From NCBI GenBank assembly GCA_963969495.1, contig OZ018324.1, positions 45,196,609 through 45,260,608 of the forward strand: DNA of 64,000 nt, read 5' to 3'. Below the pieces are notes generated by a model. The model saw only the letters and a program-made list of their open reading frames with translations, did not search any database and was not told where the DNA came from. Numbering within the stretch: the stretch's first letter is position 1; each line of letters starts with the position of its first letter. This document shows, piece after piece, positions 13,031-24,230 of the stretch. A program made the translations under genes and the position numbers. This stretch comes from Ceratothoa steindachneri (lineage: Eukaryota > Arthropoda > Malacostraca > Isopoda > Cymothoidae).

Positions 13031-13275
13031 AGCGCTTTCACTCTTACATAGTTGGTAGAATAGCTGACTACCTCACTATATGATGTTATTGCTCGACATA
13101 AAACTATTTATTTAAAAAAAAACCCATATTACAGTACCTTTTTAAAAATAATGATACAAATTAACTAAATTATATTTCCGTGTGAATGGTTGCCGAGGAG
13201 AAAACGAATCGAAATTTCTGTTATTACACGTTTGGCAGATATCTTCGTATTATGGGTGTTCATTACATTAACATA
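13030..13275 (+). repeat. dispersed repeat S, copy 1
   Basis: This copy matches 16165-16410 in the same orientation. Aligned words include TTGGTRGAATAG with CTACCTCA then TATGATGT, and GTGTGAATGGTTGCC followed by AGACGAAT-like sequence. Divergence is substantial (roughly a quarter of positions by eye). Family unknown; no terminal repeats identified. Confidence 0.65.
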
Positions 13276-14373
13276 TACTGATCCAATACCTACGATGCTT
13301 CCTTCAGTTGTTCGAAGAATTTCCTTATTATATGTTTTCTCCGTTTCTAGAGCTTAATATACTGAAAGTCAATATCCATTTCTAGAATCATTTTCGTATT
13401 TTTTTAATCAGTGTCATATTGTGTATTATATATTCTCTGCCAAGCATTGATAAATGTTACTCTGGTAAAAGAGAGTAGAACGATGTTAAAGTTTAAAATT
13501 TCAAAAGCGTAAAGAGAATGATATTTCTAGAAATGAGGGTCCAATTTGGTTACTGAGGATATATTGGTTAATTTTAAGAGAATGTAGCAATGGAAAATCA
13601 AAGCTGTTGTAGTAGTAATAATTTTCTAATTATTTTCATACTCTGTAAAAGTCTCCTTTTTTGAAGAGCACTTTATAAGACTTTATAAGATTTTATAGCA
13701 CTTTATAACACTGATACAAACCAAAATATGGTGAAAAGTGACTTCCGAACATTTTTTTCTATTCATCATTCAAATATTCAATATCTTATAAACTAAAATC
13801 CTATATATTCGAGAATAAAAGTATGAAATATTGTTTTCGCCAAAAAAATAGATTCAGACCACTTTTGAAGTGTTGCAAAGACATTACGTGAAGGAAATTC
13901 TTTTCTAGCCATAGACTCATTGTAGGCGTCACAAATATGGCTCTAAGATATATGGTTAAACACTGCATTTAAATCGAAAGATACTATTCTTCCCTAATAT
14001 TTAGCCCTTGTAAAACCTCATTTGAGATATATTGTACAATTCTTGTTTCAGTATATTCAAAGTATGATTATAATATTAGAACCTGTCCAATTTCGAGGAA
14101 CTAAATTAATGCTTCTACTTAGAAAAAAATTGTATGAAGAAAGATTGACTCCTCAATTTATGTTTACTGAAATATCTGCATTAAGGCTGCCAGTATATTG
14201 AAGTTTTTAAGATATTGAACAGATTTACTAATATAAATAACGACTAACTATTTGAGACAGATAGCTAGATGGAAACCAGAACTAACGGTTTTAAGCTTGC
14301 TACCAAAATTTCTTTCCACATAAAATAATACAAACTTATAAGATCGGAATGACTATGACAGCACTACAGGAAA
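13276..14373. other. no supported gene
   Basis: AT-rich sequence. A short run of the degenerate word ACTTTATAAG occurs at 13668-13710. Nothing else is recognisable. Confidence 0.5.
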
Positions 14374-14375
14374 TA

Positions 14376-15290
14376 CGAAGGGCGGTCACTAAGTTTTGCA
14401 ATTCAGATATAAGGAAACGAGCTATGAGGAAAAGTGTTTTATTATTTTTAAATATAACTACCCTCGACTTCAATGCACTTACGCCACTTGTCTCTGAGGC
14501 TTCGAATTCCCGACAACCAGAAATCTCCCGACTGCTGTTCATTCCACTCCTGGACAGCGAGCTCGACATCTTCATTGTCCCCAAACCGGCGTCCACGCAG
14601 TGCATCCTTGAGCTGGCGAAATAAAAAGTAGTCGATAGGGGCCAGATCTGGACTGAAGGAGGATGGTTAAGCTCCTCGAATCCGCACTCGCGCAGGGCAG
14701 CTTGTGCAGCTCTGGCCTTGTGGACTTTGACGACGTTGAAGTCAATCATGTGGCGTAAGTTTTCTAGGAACACAACGGGCAGAGAACTTTGACATGGCCA
14801 AATTGTCGTGGATGATGTTGATAACCCTTCCATGTGATATTCCTTGTTCTCGCTCGATTTCCTCGACCTTCACCCGTCGATTTTCTTGGATCATCCTCTC
14901 CACACGTTGGTCACGTCTGACGGGCGTCCTGGACGGGGATCATCTTCAAGGGAATCACAACCATGGCGGAACTCCATATTCCAGCGAGCAATGGTTGCAT
15001 AGGAAGGAGCGGTGTCGGTGTACACTGCAACCATGCGTTCATGGATCTCTTTTGCATTCTTACCTTCCTTGGTCAAAATTTGATCAGTGCGAGGTGCTCA
15101 ACCTTCTCCATTGTTGAAAAATTTGTGACTGACGATCTGCGATTAGCTACTGCTTCTTAAATAGACGAGGCAAGAGCGTGCGGCTGCAGGTCCTGACTTG
15201 TCATAACTTGTCATAACAGCCACGCAAACAGCCATTCCCCCTTCCTCTGTTTTGCCCTACCGATTCGCAAAGCTTATTGACCGCGCCTCG
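14376..15290 (-). mobile_element. mariner element, internally deleted, copy A
   Basis: A 915 bp element is bounded by imperfect terminal inverted repeats: CGAAGGGCGGTCACTAAG at the left and, read inward from the right, CGAGGCGCGGTCAATAAG. Both ends abut a TA dinucleotide (14374-14375 and 15291-15292), the target duplication expected for mariner. The transposase gene runs on the minus strand. A full mariner is about 1.3 kb; the shortfall is the central part of the transposase gene. Copy B at 49928-50838 has the same structure. The element must depend on a transposase made elsewhere. Confidence 0.92.
14430..15111 (-). pseudogene. mariner transposase, deleted and frameshifted (copy A)
   Basis: Translation starts at the ATG at 15111 (MEKVEHLALIK), then loses one base near 15078 and continues as LTKEGKNAKEIHERMVAVY with TPSYATIARW-type helix-turn-helix sequence. 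A ~14 bp deletion follows DVTN. The reading then jumps near 14745 from the ARW-VPR-NLTP region to KARAAQAALRECGFEELNHP. This removes the central catalytic part, where the family has its first two Asp residues. A one-base loss at the HPPYSPDLAP motif turns SPDL out of frame. The C-terminal tract (GRRFGDxED, WNEQQSGDFWLSGIRSL) is readable in the shifted frame. The protein cannot be functional. Confidence 0.9.
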
Positions 15291-15424
15291 TATGTTTAAG
15301 AAGAAAATCGATAAATATCACTTCAAATTTACTTTATAATGATAAGAGTTATAAAAGTATTTATTAGTCGCGGGCGACTCTACATCTCACTATATCGGTC
15401 AGTCGGTCGATCCCAGCTTTGCTT

Positions 15425-15930
15425 TTTGTATCGTTTTGATAATAACATTTTAACTTTTCGGCCGAGAATAACGAAACTTGAAATCCCTATGTTATTTTAC
15501 CTTCTATTTTAAATAATATATGTGCCAAGGTCCTCTCAAGGTTAGCCGGGAAACTATTTGGCAATAATATCATAAGTATTCGGCTGATTTTGACTAAATT
15601 TGAGCTCTTATGTTTATTTAAATTCTCGTTCGAATGTTATAATTGCCAAGGTCCTCCTTACGTTAACCCGGAAATTATTTTGTTTTGGCAATAACATCCT
15701 GACTATTCTGCAGATTCTAACGATATTTGAAACCCTTATGTTTTTTTAGATTCTCTTTCGAATGATTTAACTAGCAATGTCCTCCCGAGGTTAGCCCGAG
15801 AATTATTTTTCTTTGGCAATAACATTATAACTATTCCGCCGATTATAACGAAATTTGAAACCCTTATGTTATTTTGCATTCTGTTTCAAATGGCATATGT
15901 GCCAAGGTCCTACCAAGGTTAGTCCGGAAT
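15425..15930. repeat. tandem array, ~121-128 bp unit, about four copies
   Basis: The word GCCAAGGTCCTC(C/T) followed by a GGTTARCCCGG-like sequence recurs with its GTCC anchored at 15530, 15651, 15779 and 15907 (periods 121, 128, 128). Each unit also contains CTTATGTT, ATTCTSTTTCRAATG, TTTGGCAATAACAT and CGAAATTTGAAACCC variants. The array starts about 130 bp after the end of mariner copy A. It shows no coding potential and looks like a short satellite-type array. Confidence 0.85.
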
Positions 15931-16164
15931 AATTGAAAGTTTTAAAGGTCGTAAGGTCATAAGTCAGAATAAGTGAGATGACACGACTTTTGGTTAGCAT
16001 ACCCTGTTTATAGATATTCTCTTTTTTCTTACGTGTCCTCCACCTTTGACTTCTATACTTTCAACTTTTTTTTTAAATACGTTTTTTTGATCTAAGAATC
16101 TTTTCAGGTTCATAATTCTGTAATTATAAGTCGGTAGGGATGTAATATAAGGATAGAAGTCTTC

Positions 16165-16410
16165 CTGGATGGGAGCACCTTCCACTTTTACAGTGTTGGT
16201 GGAATAGAGAGCTACCTCAAGGTATGATGTCATTTAACGAAAGAACATTAGGTAGCTAGAACCCATCAAATGACTACAGTATTTTTCTCAAATATATAGT
16301 GTAAACAATCGAAATTAACATGGTAGTGTGAATGGTTGCCAAATAGAAGACGAATAGAATTTTCGCGCTATTACGCGTCTCGCAGGTATCCTCATATTAC
16401 GAGCGTTTTT
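16165..16410 (+). repeat. dispersed repeat S, copy 2
   Basis: Second copy of the repeat at 13030-13275, in the same orientation and 3.1 kb away. The mariner and the tandem array lie between the two copies, so an old local duplication later invaded by mariner is as likely as two independent insertions. Confidence 0.65.
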
Positions 16411-17530
16411 TATATCAATAAATAACCTTTGATAGCCAATAAATATCAAAAACATAGATGTTGTTATTTTTTTAAGCATTTGAATATTTAGTTAATTTAT
16501 ACATAACTCACTAAGAATAATGAAACAAGAGATTTAAACGTGTCGGAAGTTGGGAATTGGCGATGACTTGTTCTAACCATATATTAATTATTAATTAGAT
16601 ACGTTACAATTTCCCTTCGTATACTGTGTCTGTGATATATTTACCTTAGCGATGAAATTTAGATATAAATGGATATACTATCGACTATTTTAAAGAAATA
16701 TCTTTCTTAACCCATTTATAACGCTCGTTGCATTTTTGCAACACAAAACCTGCCCATAATGTTTAAGACATGTTTGCAAACAGGTGCATGCGGCAACATC
16801 AAGACAGCGATTAGTCACAATCAGAGAGTCATGGGAAATGCGTGTACTATGTTTCAGCTCTCTCCAATTGAAAGAAAAGCTTCAGCACCATTTTGACAAG
16901 GCCACTCTTTTCGAATATCATATCTCCATCATTTAAAAGGTATGTACCAATTCTCTTGTGTGCTACCTCAATGAAGGCTATGTATGTGTATCTTTAATAG
17001 TTTAGAAACATGGTAGATGATTGTATTAATAATTCTATTGATAATAAAGTTCATTTAACACAGCTAAATTTTGAAAAAAAATCGATGTTGCATTAACACA
17101 ACAACCAGCACTATAGGGAACTACACTTGGTGCTGTTATACAACGAAAGGAATTATATGTACAAATATAGGTTTGGTCTGGAAGAATAACCTTTAGGGGA
17201 AAATACTTTAATGCCATTGTTAGCAGCACTTTAAACCAGGTTTGAAACCTAAGGAACATTACGGAGTGTGCCTGTACTAAGATCCCCCAACGTAAGCTTT
17301 CTAAACAATGGTTTCACTGAGGGTTCCAAAGGGTTGATGTGAGGTGAGAAGTACGCATCATTTCTGCGGATAGCTTCCCTCACCTTGTTGGCGTCCTCGA
17401 CCTGGTCTTGTTGTTAATCGCGTTGTTTCTCCTGTCGTTGTCAGTAATGGTCGTGATACTGTTGTTCCTCTGCAACGTCTTCTCTTGGGTCGTCGTCCTC
17501 AAATGGATGTTCTTCGTTGATTAGGACGTC
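16411..17530. other. no supported gene
   Basis: AT-rich. In the minus reading just below 17530 there is an acidic stretch (EEHPFEDDDPRED) that could extend the ORF at 17531-18028 past its stop. Nothing else is recognised. Confidence 0.45.
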
Positions 17531-18028
17531 TTAAACAATATCGCCCTTCCAGAAGTGGTCCGGTTCTGAAGTAGCCGGAGGACCAATTGCCATAGGAAGT
17601 TCGCGGGCCGGCGAGGCTTCAGGGTTTTCTACGTTAAGAACCGTGGGGTTGGCAAATGTTAAGAGGTGAACTACCTTTATGTGCCTAGACCGATGATGTG
17701 AGCCTGCTGAGAAGGATATCCTATTGCTAGTCGAAGTCCTCTTACTGGTTCTGAGACTCGGGTGTTTCTGGGCCCACAACCTACTAGGCTGCTGGAGACA
17801 CAGGGTGATGCAGCGAAGGCCAGGCGGGCTTTTTGTGAGTATCGTCCTGGCTGCTTTTGCTGAACTCGTGAGACGTTGTACCAACGTTGCTATGGGTGCT
17901 TCTTTACACTCTAATAGCCTGTTTGAATTTCTCCGAAAGATGGTGTTTCTGTGCAAGTTTTTTGTGTATCGTGATAAGATGCTTCGGCAAAGCCGGTCAA
18001 CCCTTGGGTTACCCTTATGGGTTCCCAA
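17531..18028 (-). CDS. hypothetical protein, unassigned 165-codon ORF
   Basis: This is one of the longest ORFs in the window without simple-sequence bias. The peptide is Ser/Arg/Pro-rich and basic, with no motif I can place, and ends near MAIGPPATSEPDHFWKG. After the stop the same strand continues with an acidic, Gln/Glu-rich stretch, so the stop may interrupt a longer older ORF. A TATAAAAGG box lies about 180 bp upstream in the right orientation. A 116-codon ORF on the opposite strand overlaps it, and either could be spurious. It could be an exon, a transposon ORF or chance. Confidence 0.25.
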   Translation of the reverse strand: MGTHKGNPRVDRLCRSILSRYTKNLHRNTIFRRNSNRLLECKEAPIATLVQRLTSSAKAARTILTKSPPGLRCITLCLQQPSRLWAQKHPSLRTSKRTSTSNRISFSAGSHHRSRHIKVVHLLTFANPTVLNVENPEASPARELPMAIGPPATSEPDHFWKGDIV

Positions 18029-18149
18029 AATTAACGATTTAACGAATGGAAAAGACCTTGTCGTAGAAGAATAGTCACTTTTTCACTACAAAGAAAGCAG
18101 CGTAAGAGTAGAACACTGTGAGGATTGTCCGGGGAGCGAAAAAACTCTG

Positions 18150-18217
18150 ACCGTGCACCGGCGGTCAAAGAACAGACTCTAAGGGTTTCTCGCTCCCTCA
18201 GTCCTTTTATAGTCACA
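18150..18217 (-). repeat. short direct repeat containing a TATA box, copy 1
   Basis: ACCGTGCACCGGCGGTCAAA, then GAACAG, then a CCTTTTATAGTCACA tract, matches 18355-18422 at a constant offset of 205 bp. Both copies carry the TATA-like box at the same internal position. Confidence 0.75.
18203..18211 (-). promoter_or_regulatory. TATA-box-like TATAAAAGG
   Basis: The minus strand reads GTGACTATAAAAGGACTGAG, an excellent core TATA match in otherwise moderate-GC sequence. It sits about 180 bp upstream of the ATG of the 17531-18028 ORF. An initiator cannot be defined by eye. It could equally be the promoter of a retroelement terminal repeat. Confidence 0.3.
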
Positions 18218-18354
18218 GTGAGGGCAGTACCTCCACTGGGATATTCCTTTATTCTGAAAGTATAAACAGGTTTTCAAAAATTTTGATTTTAAAAGTTATA
18301 TAAATTTAACTGTTATTGGAGAAATTTAGGGAAAAAAGGGCCAAAATAATTTGC

Positions 18355-18422
18355 ACCGTGCACCGATGGTTAAAGAACAGTCTTTTAGGATTTCCAGCTC
18401 TTTAGCTCCTTTTATAGTCACA
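18355..18422 (-). repeat. short direct repeat containing a TATA box, copy 2
   Basis: Second copy of the block at 18150-18217. Conserved parts are ACCGTGCACCG, GGTYAAAGAACAG and CTCCTTTTATAGTCACA. Confidence 0.75.
18408..18416 (-). promoter_or_regulatory. second TATA-box-like TATAAAAGG
   Basis: Identical core to the box at 18203-18211 and in the same orientation, duplicated with its surroundings. Confidence 0.3.
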
Positions 18423-18559
18423 AAAGGACCAAAGAGGGAGAGAGCTAAATAGAGTTCGGTTCGAGGACCTTCCAAGAAGCCCCTAGGCAGGACTTTTGGT
18501 GGTTTTAATATATAAAAAATTAATGGAGGAATAGTGAAAGGTTTTAGAAAGTACACTAA

Positions 18560-19960
18560 GGGAAGTGGAGTTTGGGAAGTTTACCTTGCCTAATATTATA
18601 AAGGACTGCCATGTTATTTGTATAAATAATATGAGCCCTGTGATAAAGGATACAGATATATTTGAAAGAGGCGGAATGTTGAAGGCAGGCCTAAAAAGGC
18701 TGGAAGGACCAAATTTTAGGCCGATGTCGATGAGAGAGGCGTCGCCAAATATTTTCAACCTATTAGCCCGTGGAAACTTCCAAGAGATCTTACGAGTATA
18801 GCTGAATGTTTTAATAAGATTATACAAAGGGTTTTGAAGTAAACACAACTGAATCAAAAGGAATAGTAGTCTAAGGAAATTTATAGCGAAGTTAAAAAGT
18901 TCAGCTAGTATGGACCAACCGATTGGAAGATTGAGAATTTGTAACCTAGTATAGACGCAAAAAGGTATATAGTAGTGGTATATAATATATATAAAGCATT
19001 ACTCTTTGGAATTACATTGTGCTACAAATTTTCAATCGCTCTATCCCTTCCAATAGCATCGGGACACAAAGCATTTTATTAGAAATTTGTCTGACAAATA
19101 CTAAACCTACTCTTCCTTATGTTGCCTTTTTGCAACATGTTATCAAGAAATAGGGTCACTATATAAAAAAGGTTTTATGGCTGATCTGTTCATATATCTC
19201 AACTCAGAGATGAACTTAATTTTTTTTCGGCATAAATATGTTAATTTCTTAATATCAATTTTTCATTCAATGGTTCATTTTGATGCGATAGTACCTTAAA
19301 ATGTTAAAATTCGTCGAGTTCTTTAAGAGAGTTTATTATTTAATCTTAATTATTATTCAATTCTAATAGGTGTCCCTCATTACGCGAGTACTTATTCTCA
19401 CGTTGAAAGACTGAGCAAGAAATGCCTTTTTTCAGCGAGCATGTTTTTGCTCCGTGAGCAAGTTTCATGGTTTTAGAAGTCGTTATTCCTCATGATTTTG
19501 CATTACTCTCCTTATACACCTAGTTAAAATGAATGAAGTCAGATTATAATATTTTTATAAGACGAGGGATGCAGATTTAAAGTTACTGACAGTTATACAA
19601 GATTTTATTGCATATACCATTCAATATAATTAAAGATAAACGAACTCACAAGATAATCGTTTTGATAATCGTTTTAATAATTGTTACATATATTAATACA
19701 TATTCGAAAAAAATTAAGTTGCTGTCTGTTTTTGTTTCTGGAGGAACTATAAGTTCCGACCTAACTTTGACTGTAGGGTCTGCAGACTAATTACTTTTTG
19801 GTATCTTGAGTAGGGATGGAACCTGCTTCCAGCCATTTTCCAATGATTTCAATGTTTTTGTAAGGTTTCTATATTTCACTCAAGATCTTAAGGTCATTTT
19901 CATTTAATAGATGATTATTAAACCAATAATCTTCCCAGTAGCATGAAATAAATTACCCTT
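18560..19960. other. no supported gene
   Basis: ORFs 18565-18801 (plus) and 18483-18857 (minus) overlap each other and have no recognised motif. The remainder is AT-rich without structure I can name. Confidence 0.45.
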
Positions 19961-19964
19961 CCGT

Positions 19965-20785
19965 GGTGGTGGTGCCGCAATAACCTTATACCCAGGGGGA
20001 TGGACATGACCCACCCGCCTAGCATTGCCTCCTAAAAAATATAGCTAAGAGAAAACGAGAAGACAAGAGCCTCCGCAGCTTCTCCCAGTTGGCTAGGAGT
20101 CCCCTGCAATTCCATTAAAGGAATATGTCCTCCATGCAATGCTCAGAGGAGATGCGGGGGTTTCTTGGATAAGAAGACCCTCACAGTAATGGCCTTACGC
20201 TTCCTGTAGGCAGAACTACGGGTGCTATTGGCACTGTCAACTTTGAGGGCTTATTGGTAGAGGTTTGGCTCGCCATGCGAGTCTTTTCCTCCCTGCGTAT
20301 CGAAACTTAAAGCAGGAGTGGCGGCTTTAGCACCGGCGGTTGCTCCTTTGGAGGATCATTTCCCTCCGAGTCACCCAGCTTTGCACTTGGTGTGGGCGTA
20401 TGAGCCGAATATCATTTTATGCTGTACTCTTTTCGGGGGGTAGTTTTAGGAACCCCGGAAGATAGCCTCACAACCAACTTCATAAGTGTTGCCTCCTTTA
20501 AGTCTAACGATGCGTTTTAGGCACGAGGACCTTTGGCTTTATGGGAAACGGTCACGCCTGGGTAGTGAATGGAACCTTGGTTTTAGCCTGAGCTGGGTGT
20601 GAACCCTACCAGGGCAGCGCCCGGGGTTGGTAGAACACGCAGGAGGGTTCTGAATGGGTGCGGAAACGACAGTACTCGTAGGCCTGGAGGGGCCAATTGC
20701 TACCAGTTGCCCATAGTACACGGATGGGCAGTTGCGTGTTAACTCCTTGATTAGGCGGATGATGGCAACGTTCTGCAAGATATTA
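19965..20785 (-). pseudogene. LINE-A fragment 1: ORF1 end and start of endonuclease
   Basis: This block is homologous, in the same orientation, to 52487-53240 and in part to 24231-24510. On the minus strand it carries a Pro/Ser/Thr-rich gag-like tract (ORF 20539-20778). Near 20080-20160 comes MEDIFLxxNCRGLLANWEKL, which resembles the first motif of a LINE apurinic-type endonuclease (ILQWNCRGL). The fragment ends soon afterwards with a PPGY tract, so most of the endonuclease and all of the reverse transcriptase are missing here. The stops show that it is dead. It belongs to the lineage whose RT lies at 22.5-24.2 kb. Confidence 0.65.
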
Positions 20786-21239
20786 TTTTGGCTTTAAAGC
20801 CATAGCTGGTCTATTAGTGACATCAAACAGTTTCATGTAGGTAAGCATGCACCCTTCAAAGTACTACTTACACATGTAAATATTTTGTTTCTTTTTATTG
20901 TTGATTGCTTTTATTTATGCATTCAACATTCTGCTTTCAGCATAATTCACTAATGGAAAAAATAGTTATTGCTTAGTTTTATTTTTCATATTTTTTTCCA
21001 AATCATCTTTTGTAAAACACATACAAAGAAAACTAATATCTGAATAGAAAAAAAATGATTATGCTGAATCTAATAATATTGTAAGGATTTCTCTAACTGC
21101 ATAGCTTTTTGTCTCACATTCTGCTTAATTTTTTAAGAACATTAAAGTCATAACTCATAAATTTATGCCCACGAAGTCAAGTTTAAGTTAAAAATGTAGT
21201 ATTAAAAAATATTAGCTGTTTTGATTCAGGTAGCAATTA

Positions 21240-21740
21240 TACTGTGGGTCATTTGCCTTGGTAACGCTTTTTCATGATACCAATAATCTGCTGAAAACGT
21301 TCACCATGTTCATCACTAACGGCACTCCAATTTTACAGGGGATAATGTCTAAATGAGAGTCCATGAATAAATATTTGATGACATAGGGCAATATTTTGCT
21401 TGCTAAATATACCAAGATCAATAACTAGTTCAGCGTAAATTTCTACATTGTGCTTTCCCTCCCCCAAAATCTGCTAATACTCTTCAACTTCTGCCACGCA
21501 GCTTTTTAATTTGATTATACTTGCCTACATATTATTTATTGCTTAGCATTTCACTATTCTGAAGCCATGCGCGAATCATTATTTAATCTTGGTATCAGTG
21601 ATAAAGTGAAGCCTATATCTTCTGAATATGTTTATAGATTGCTCTTAATCAAATACTCTAGCAAATAATTGTATAAGTCTAAACTTGAGGTGCAAAGCAT
21701 GAAGGTAAACTTTATGAAATGAACTGATAAAAAAGAAATT
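21240..21740 (-). pseudogene. broken ORF of the multi-copy 'SDEHGERF' family
   Basis: On the minus strand, across two or three frames, I read LHTSSLDLYNYLLEYLIKSN, then AAWQKLKSISRFWGREST, then VEIYAELV, SHLDIIPCKIG and SDEHGERFQQIIGIMKKRYQ. This order (L-H-x-x-LGL, AW-x-SL, F-LG, L-SHLD-FP, S(D/E)EHGERFHQ, M-RYQG) matches an uncharacterised protein family found in many copies in arthropods and some other invertebrates. I do not know its function. The copy has lost the expected His of GERFHQ, has stops and frameshifts, and lacks the RYQGxW and DYCW continuation (a stop follows RYQGK). Confidence 0.65.
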
Positions 21741-21848
21741 TATTCACAGGGCCAATTCATTTTCAACGTAGTAGTTTTGCATAGTCCAACTACACTATTC
21801 GTTTCGTCTTGAAAATTAAATTATGCCTCGTCAACAACTCACACCACG

Positions 21849-21851
<3 letters not shown>

Positions 21852-21929
<78 letters not shown>
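21852..21929. repeat. (AT)n microsatellite
   Basis: About 39 uninterrupted AT units. They create a spurious Tyr-Ile ORF on the minus strand. Confidence 0.97.
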
Positions 21930-21931
<2 letters not shown>

Positions 21932-22499
21932 TCCAAAGAAAACATTTGGAATAGATTCGTCCTGTGAAGCATGCCTAACGCAAGATTATAAACATTTCCG
22001 GTGAGATATCCCCAACAGGGGTAACAACAGAAAGTGGTCAATATAACTTTTATACACAGATAAGAACATTCCTCGTAAGCATAAATACAAACAACTTGTA
22101 TCGTGACGTCCTTTAGATTTGTCTATCAATTCATTGAATTAATTCTCACTCCACGTCCTGGTTTTGAATTATAAAAAGGAAAACTAACTCAATTAAGATT
22201 CGTTTTGATAGCCCTTCATTGCTCCCTCTTTATCCTAATAATGTTAACTATCGCCCACAGTCTTCACAAATTTTCGACATATTTCATCAGATTTTCAAAT
22301 CAGCCTCTGAGTAAAGCCTCTATCCAAACTTGATTCATCGTGTGTTGATTGGAATTGGATTTCCACTTGTGTGAGATTTAATTTTTTTTTAGAAGTCCAT
22401 CTGGCAACTACCTACTAGGGCAAAGTTCGCCGTACTCAACACAGCCTACTACTGGGCAATATTAAAAACAAATAACAATATGTAAATAAAAAATAACGA

Positions 22500-24230
22500 C
22501 GATCAAAAAGGTCAGAGGCTTGAAAAACGCAGGAACATACGACCTACAACAAACAGGCAAATAAAGTAGACGAGGCCAGCGTCCTCCGCAACGTCGTATA
22601 GTCTGTAAGTCTGTTTGCACGAACCTGTCCCGAGCTCTCGAAGGAATTTCCTAGACCTAAATCCAAAGGGCTTAGGTTATACCAAGCCTCTATCGGCAGG
22701 ATAGGCACAGTGAAGATCAATTATTGAATGCAGTGAGAGCTGGTGATGAGTGAGGGAGGCACCGATATCGCACGTACAAACGAATAATGTACTGTGCCCG
22801 GCACAGAGCGAGTGTCATCTCCCCAGCATCGACAAGTAAGCTCTGAATGGGGCACTTGCCAAAGGTACCGTCGAGAGGCGAAGGCCGGTGTGGTGGATGA
22901 AGTCTACCTTCCGCAATAAATGCTCTGCGGTGGATGCATAAAACTCGCATCCGTAGTCGAGCATTGAACGAACAAAGGATCGGTAAAAGGTAATGCAGTA
23001 TCACTATCATGGCGCGGGTAAAAAAGACTCTAAGGCTGCATATATGAGCCTCCCAGCTGAGGGGGCGATCAAATACAAAAAAAAGGAAACGCTGAGAGTC
23101 AAACACTTTCAGCTGAACCCTATTTAGAAACAAATCTGGTTTAGGGTGGATCCAGGGATAGCAACAAATGTGCAGCACCTTAGTCTTGCCCAAGGAAAAC
23201 CAAAACTTTTCTGCTTTAAGAAGCGAAGAAACACGGTTCAATGCCTTTTGGAGTCGACGCTCCAGACTTGGCCTTTGGGCCGGGCCAAAAGAGATCGAAA
23301 GGTCGTCCAAGTATAGCGTACCGAGAAAATCTTCTGGCAGCAGCGATGTGATGCCGGTGATGCTCAGGGTAAAGAGTGTGACACTGAGGAAACTTCCACG
23401 ATAGACCCTGTTTTCCTGCTCTATTAGTTCGGAGAGGGCTCCCAACCCGTATGCGGAAGAAATCGACGATCCCTCAAAAATTTAGATATAAAAATTGGGA
23501 CGCGTGCCCTTGTTCTCATAGTTTGGAGAGTCTCCACGATGCCATATCACTATGCGGTATCATTGTCTTTTACTAGATCGATAAAACCTCTTGCAAAGTG
23601 GTGCTGTCTAAGAAGCAAGGCATCGCAGCTGGAAATTTCCAGTCGGAGAATATCATCCGACGTAGCGTAGAACTTGTGGAGGCCTCACTGTTCAGAAGAC
23701 AGGTGGCCTCTGCTGTTCAGAAAAAGGCTAAAATAAAATTCAGCAATTTATCCATCAACTTGCTCACGCAGGAGTTTAGAGAGAATGAGAGGAAACCGCC
23801 CTGGGTAAAGAGGTCTCTTCTCGCTTTTGAAAAGCGTGCACAGTAGCAATTCTCCAGGAGTCTAAGGGATACCCTCTACCCTGAACCTTTTGAACAAATC
23901 TACCAGAAAGGCCATGCCTCGCTTACCCATATGTCGAATCATGGTGTACGGGACATCGTCTGGACCAGGGGCAGTGTTTATGCGCGTAGAGCGAGAGCGG
24001 AACATAACTAGCTCAATGCAAACCTTTCGTTAAAGGGTTCTCCGCCTCTGGAGGTAAGGTCCAGTCTGCGATGTTCCATGACATCCCGATGCACATTTAA
24101 AGCTGGCGGAGCAGCATTTCTGCGTAGTCCGATATTGCGGTCTCATTCACCTGGGGAATGGTTGGGGTTACTGCGAGAACTTTCCTCGCTTCCACACCTC
24201 TGCTAGAGGGGTATTTCGATTAAAAGAAGA
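22500..24230 (-). pseudogene. LINE-A reverse transcriptase (I/Jockey-like), degenerate
   Basis: The longest open piece is 22717-23445 (242 codons). It contains VTLFTLSITGITSLLPEDFL, then GTLYLDDLSISF with the YxDD catalytic pair, then ERRLQKALNRVSSLLK, FSLGKTKVLHIC and RFLFFVFDRPLSWEAHI, in the order expected of a non-LTR polymerase and its C-terminal tail. Upstream, in shifting frames, come YGIVETLQTMRTRARVPIFI with FLRDRRF (23470-23560), LSSEQxGLHKFYATSDDIL (23660-23740) and APDDVPYTMIRHMGKRGMAF (23900-23970), the fingers and early palm. The AYDTTW motif is eroded to VKDNDTA. The catalytic Asp pair is intact, but the gene is dead from frameshifts and stops. Its 5' side joins the LINE-A gag piece at 24.23-24.51 kb directly, so the endonuclease is deleted. 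Confidence 0.85.

Noticed and set aside
14336..14833. 165-codon minus ORF as an independent gene
   Set aside because: It is a frameshifted readout of the mariner transposase remnant plus flanking sequence.
17724..18074. 116-codon plus-strand ORF opposite the 17531-18028 ORF
   Set aside because: It overlaps antisense to the longer ORF, has no motif, and the TATA boxes point the other way.
21790..22041. Long Tyr-Ile ORF on the minus strand (also 24755-24949, 25742-26017, 52210-52524, 62453-62726)
   Set aside because: These ORFs are translations of (AT)n microsatellites and have no protein-like sequence outside the repeat.
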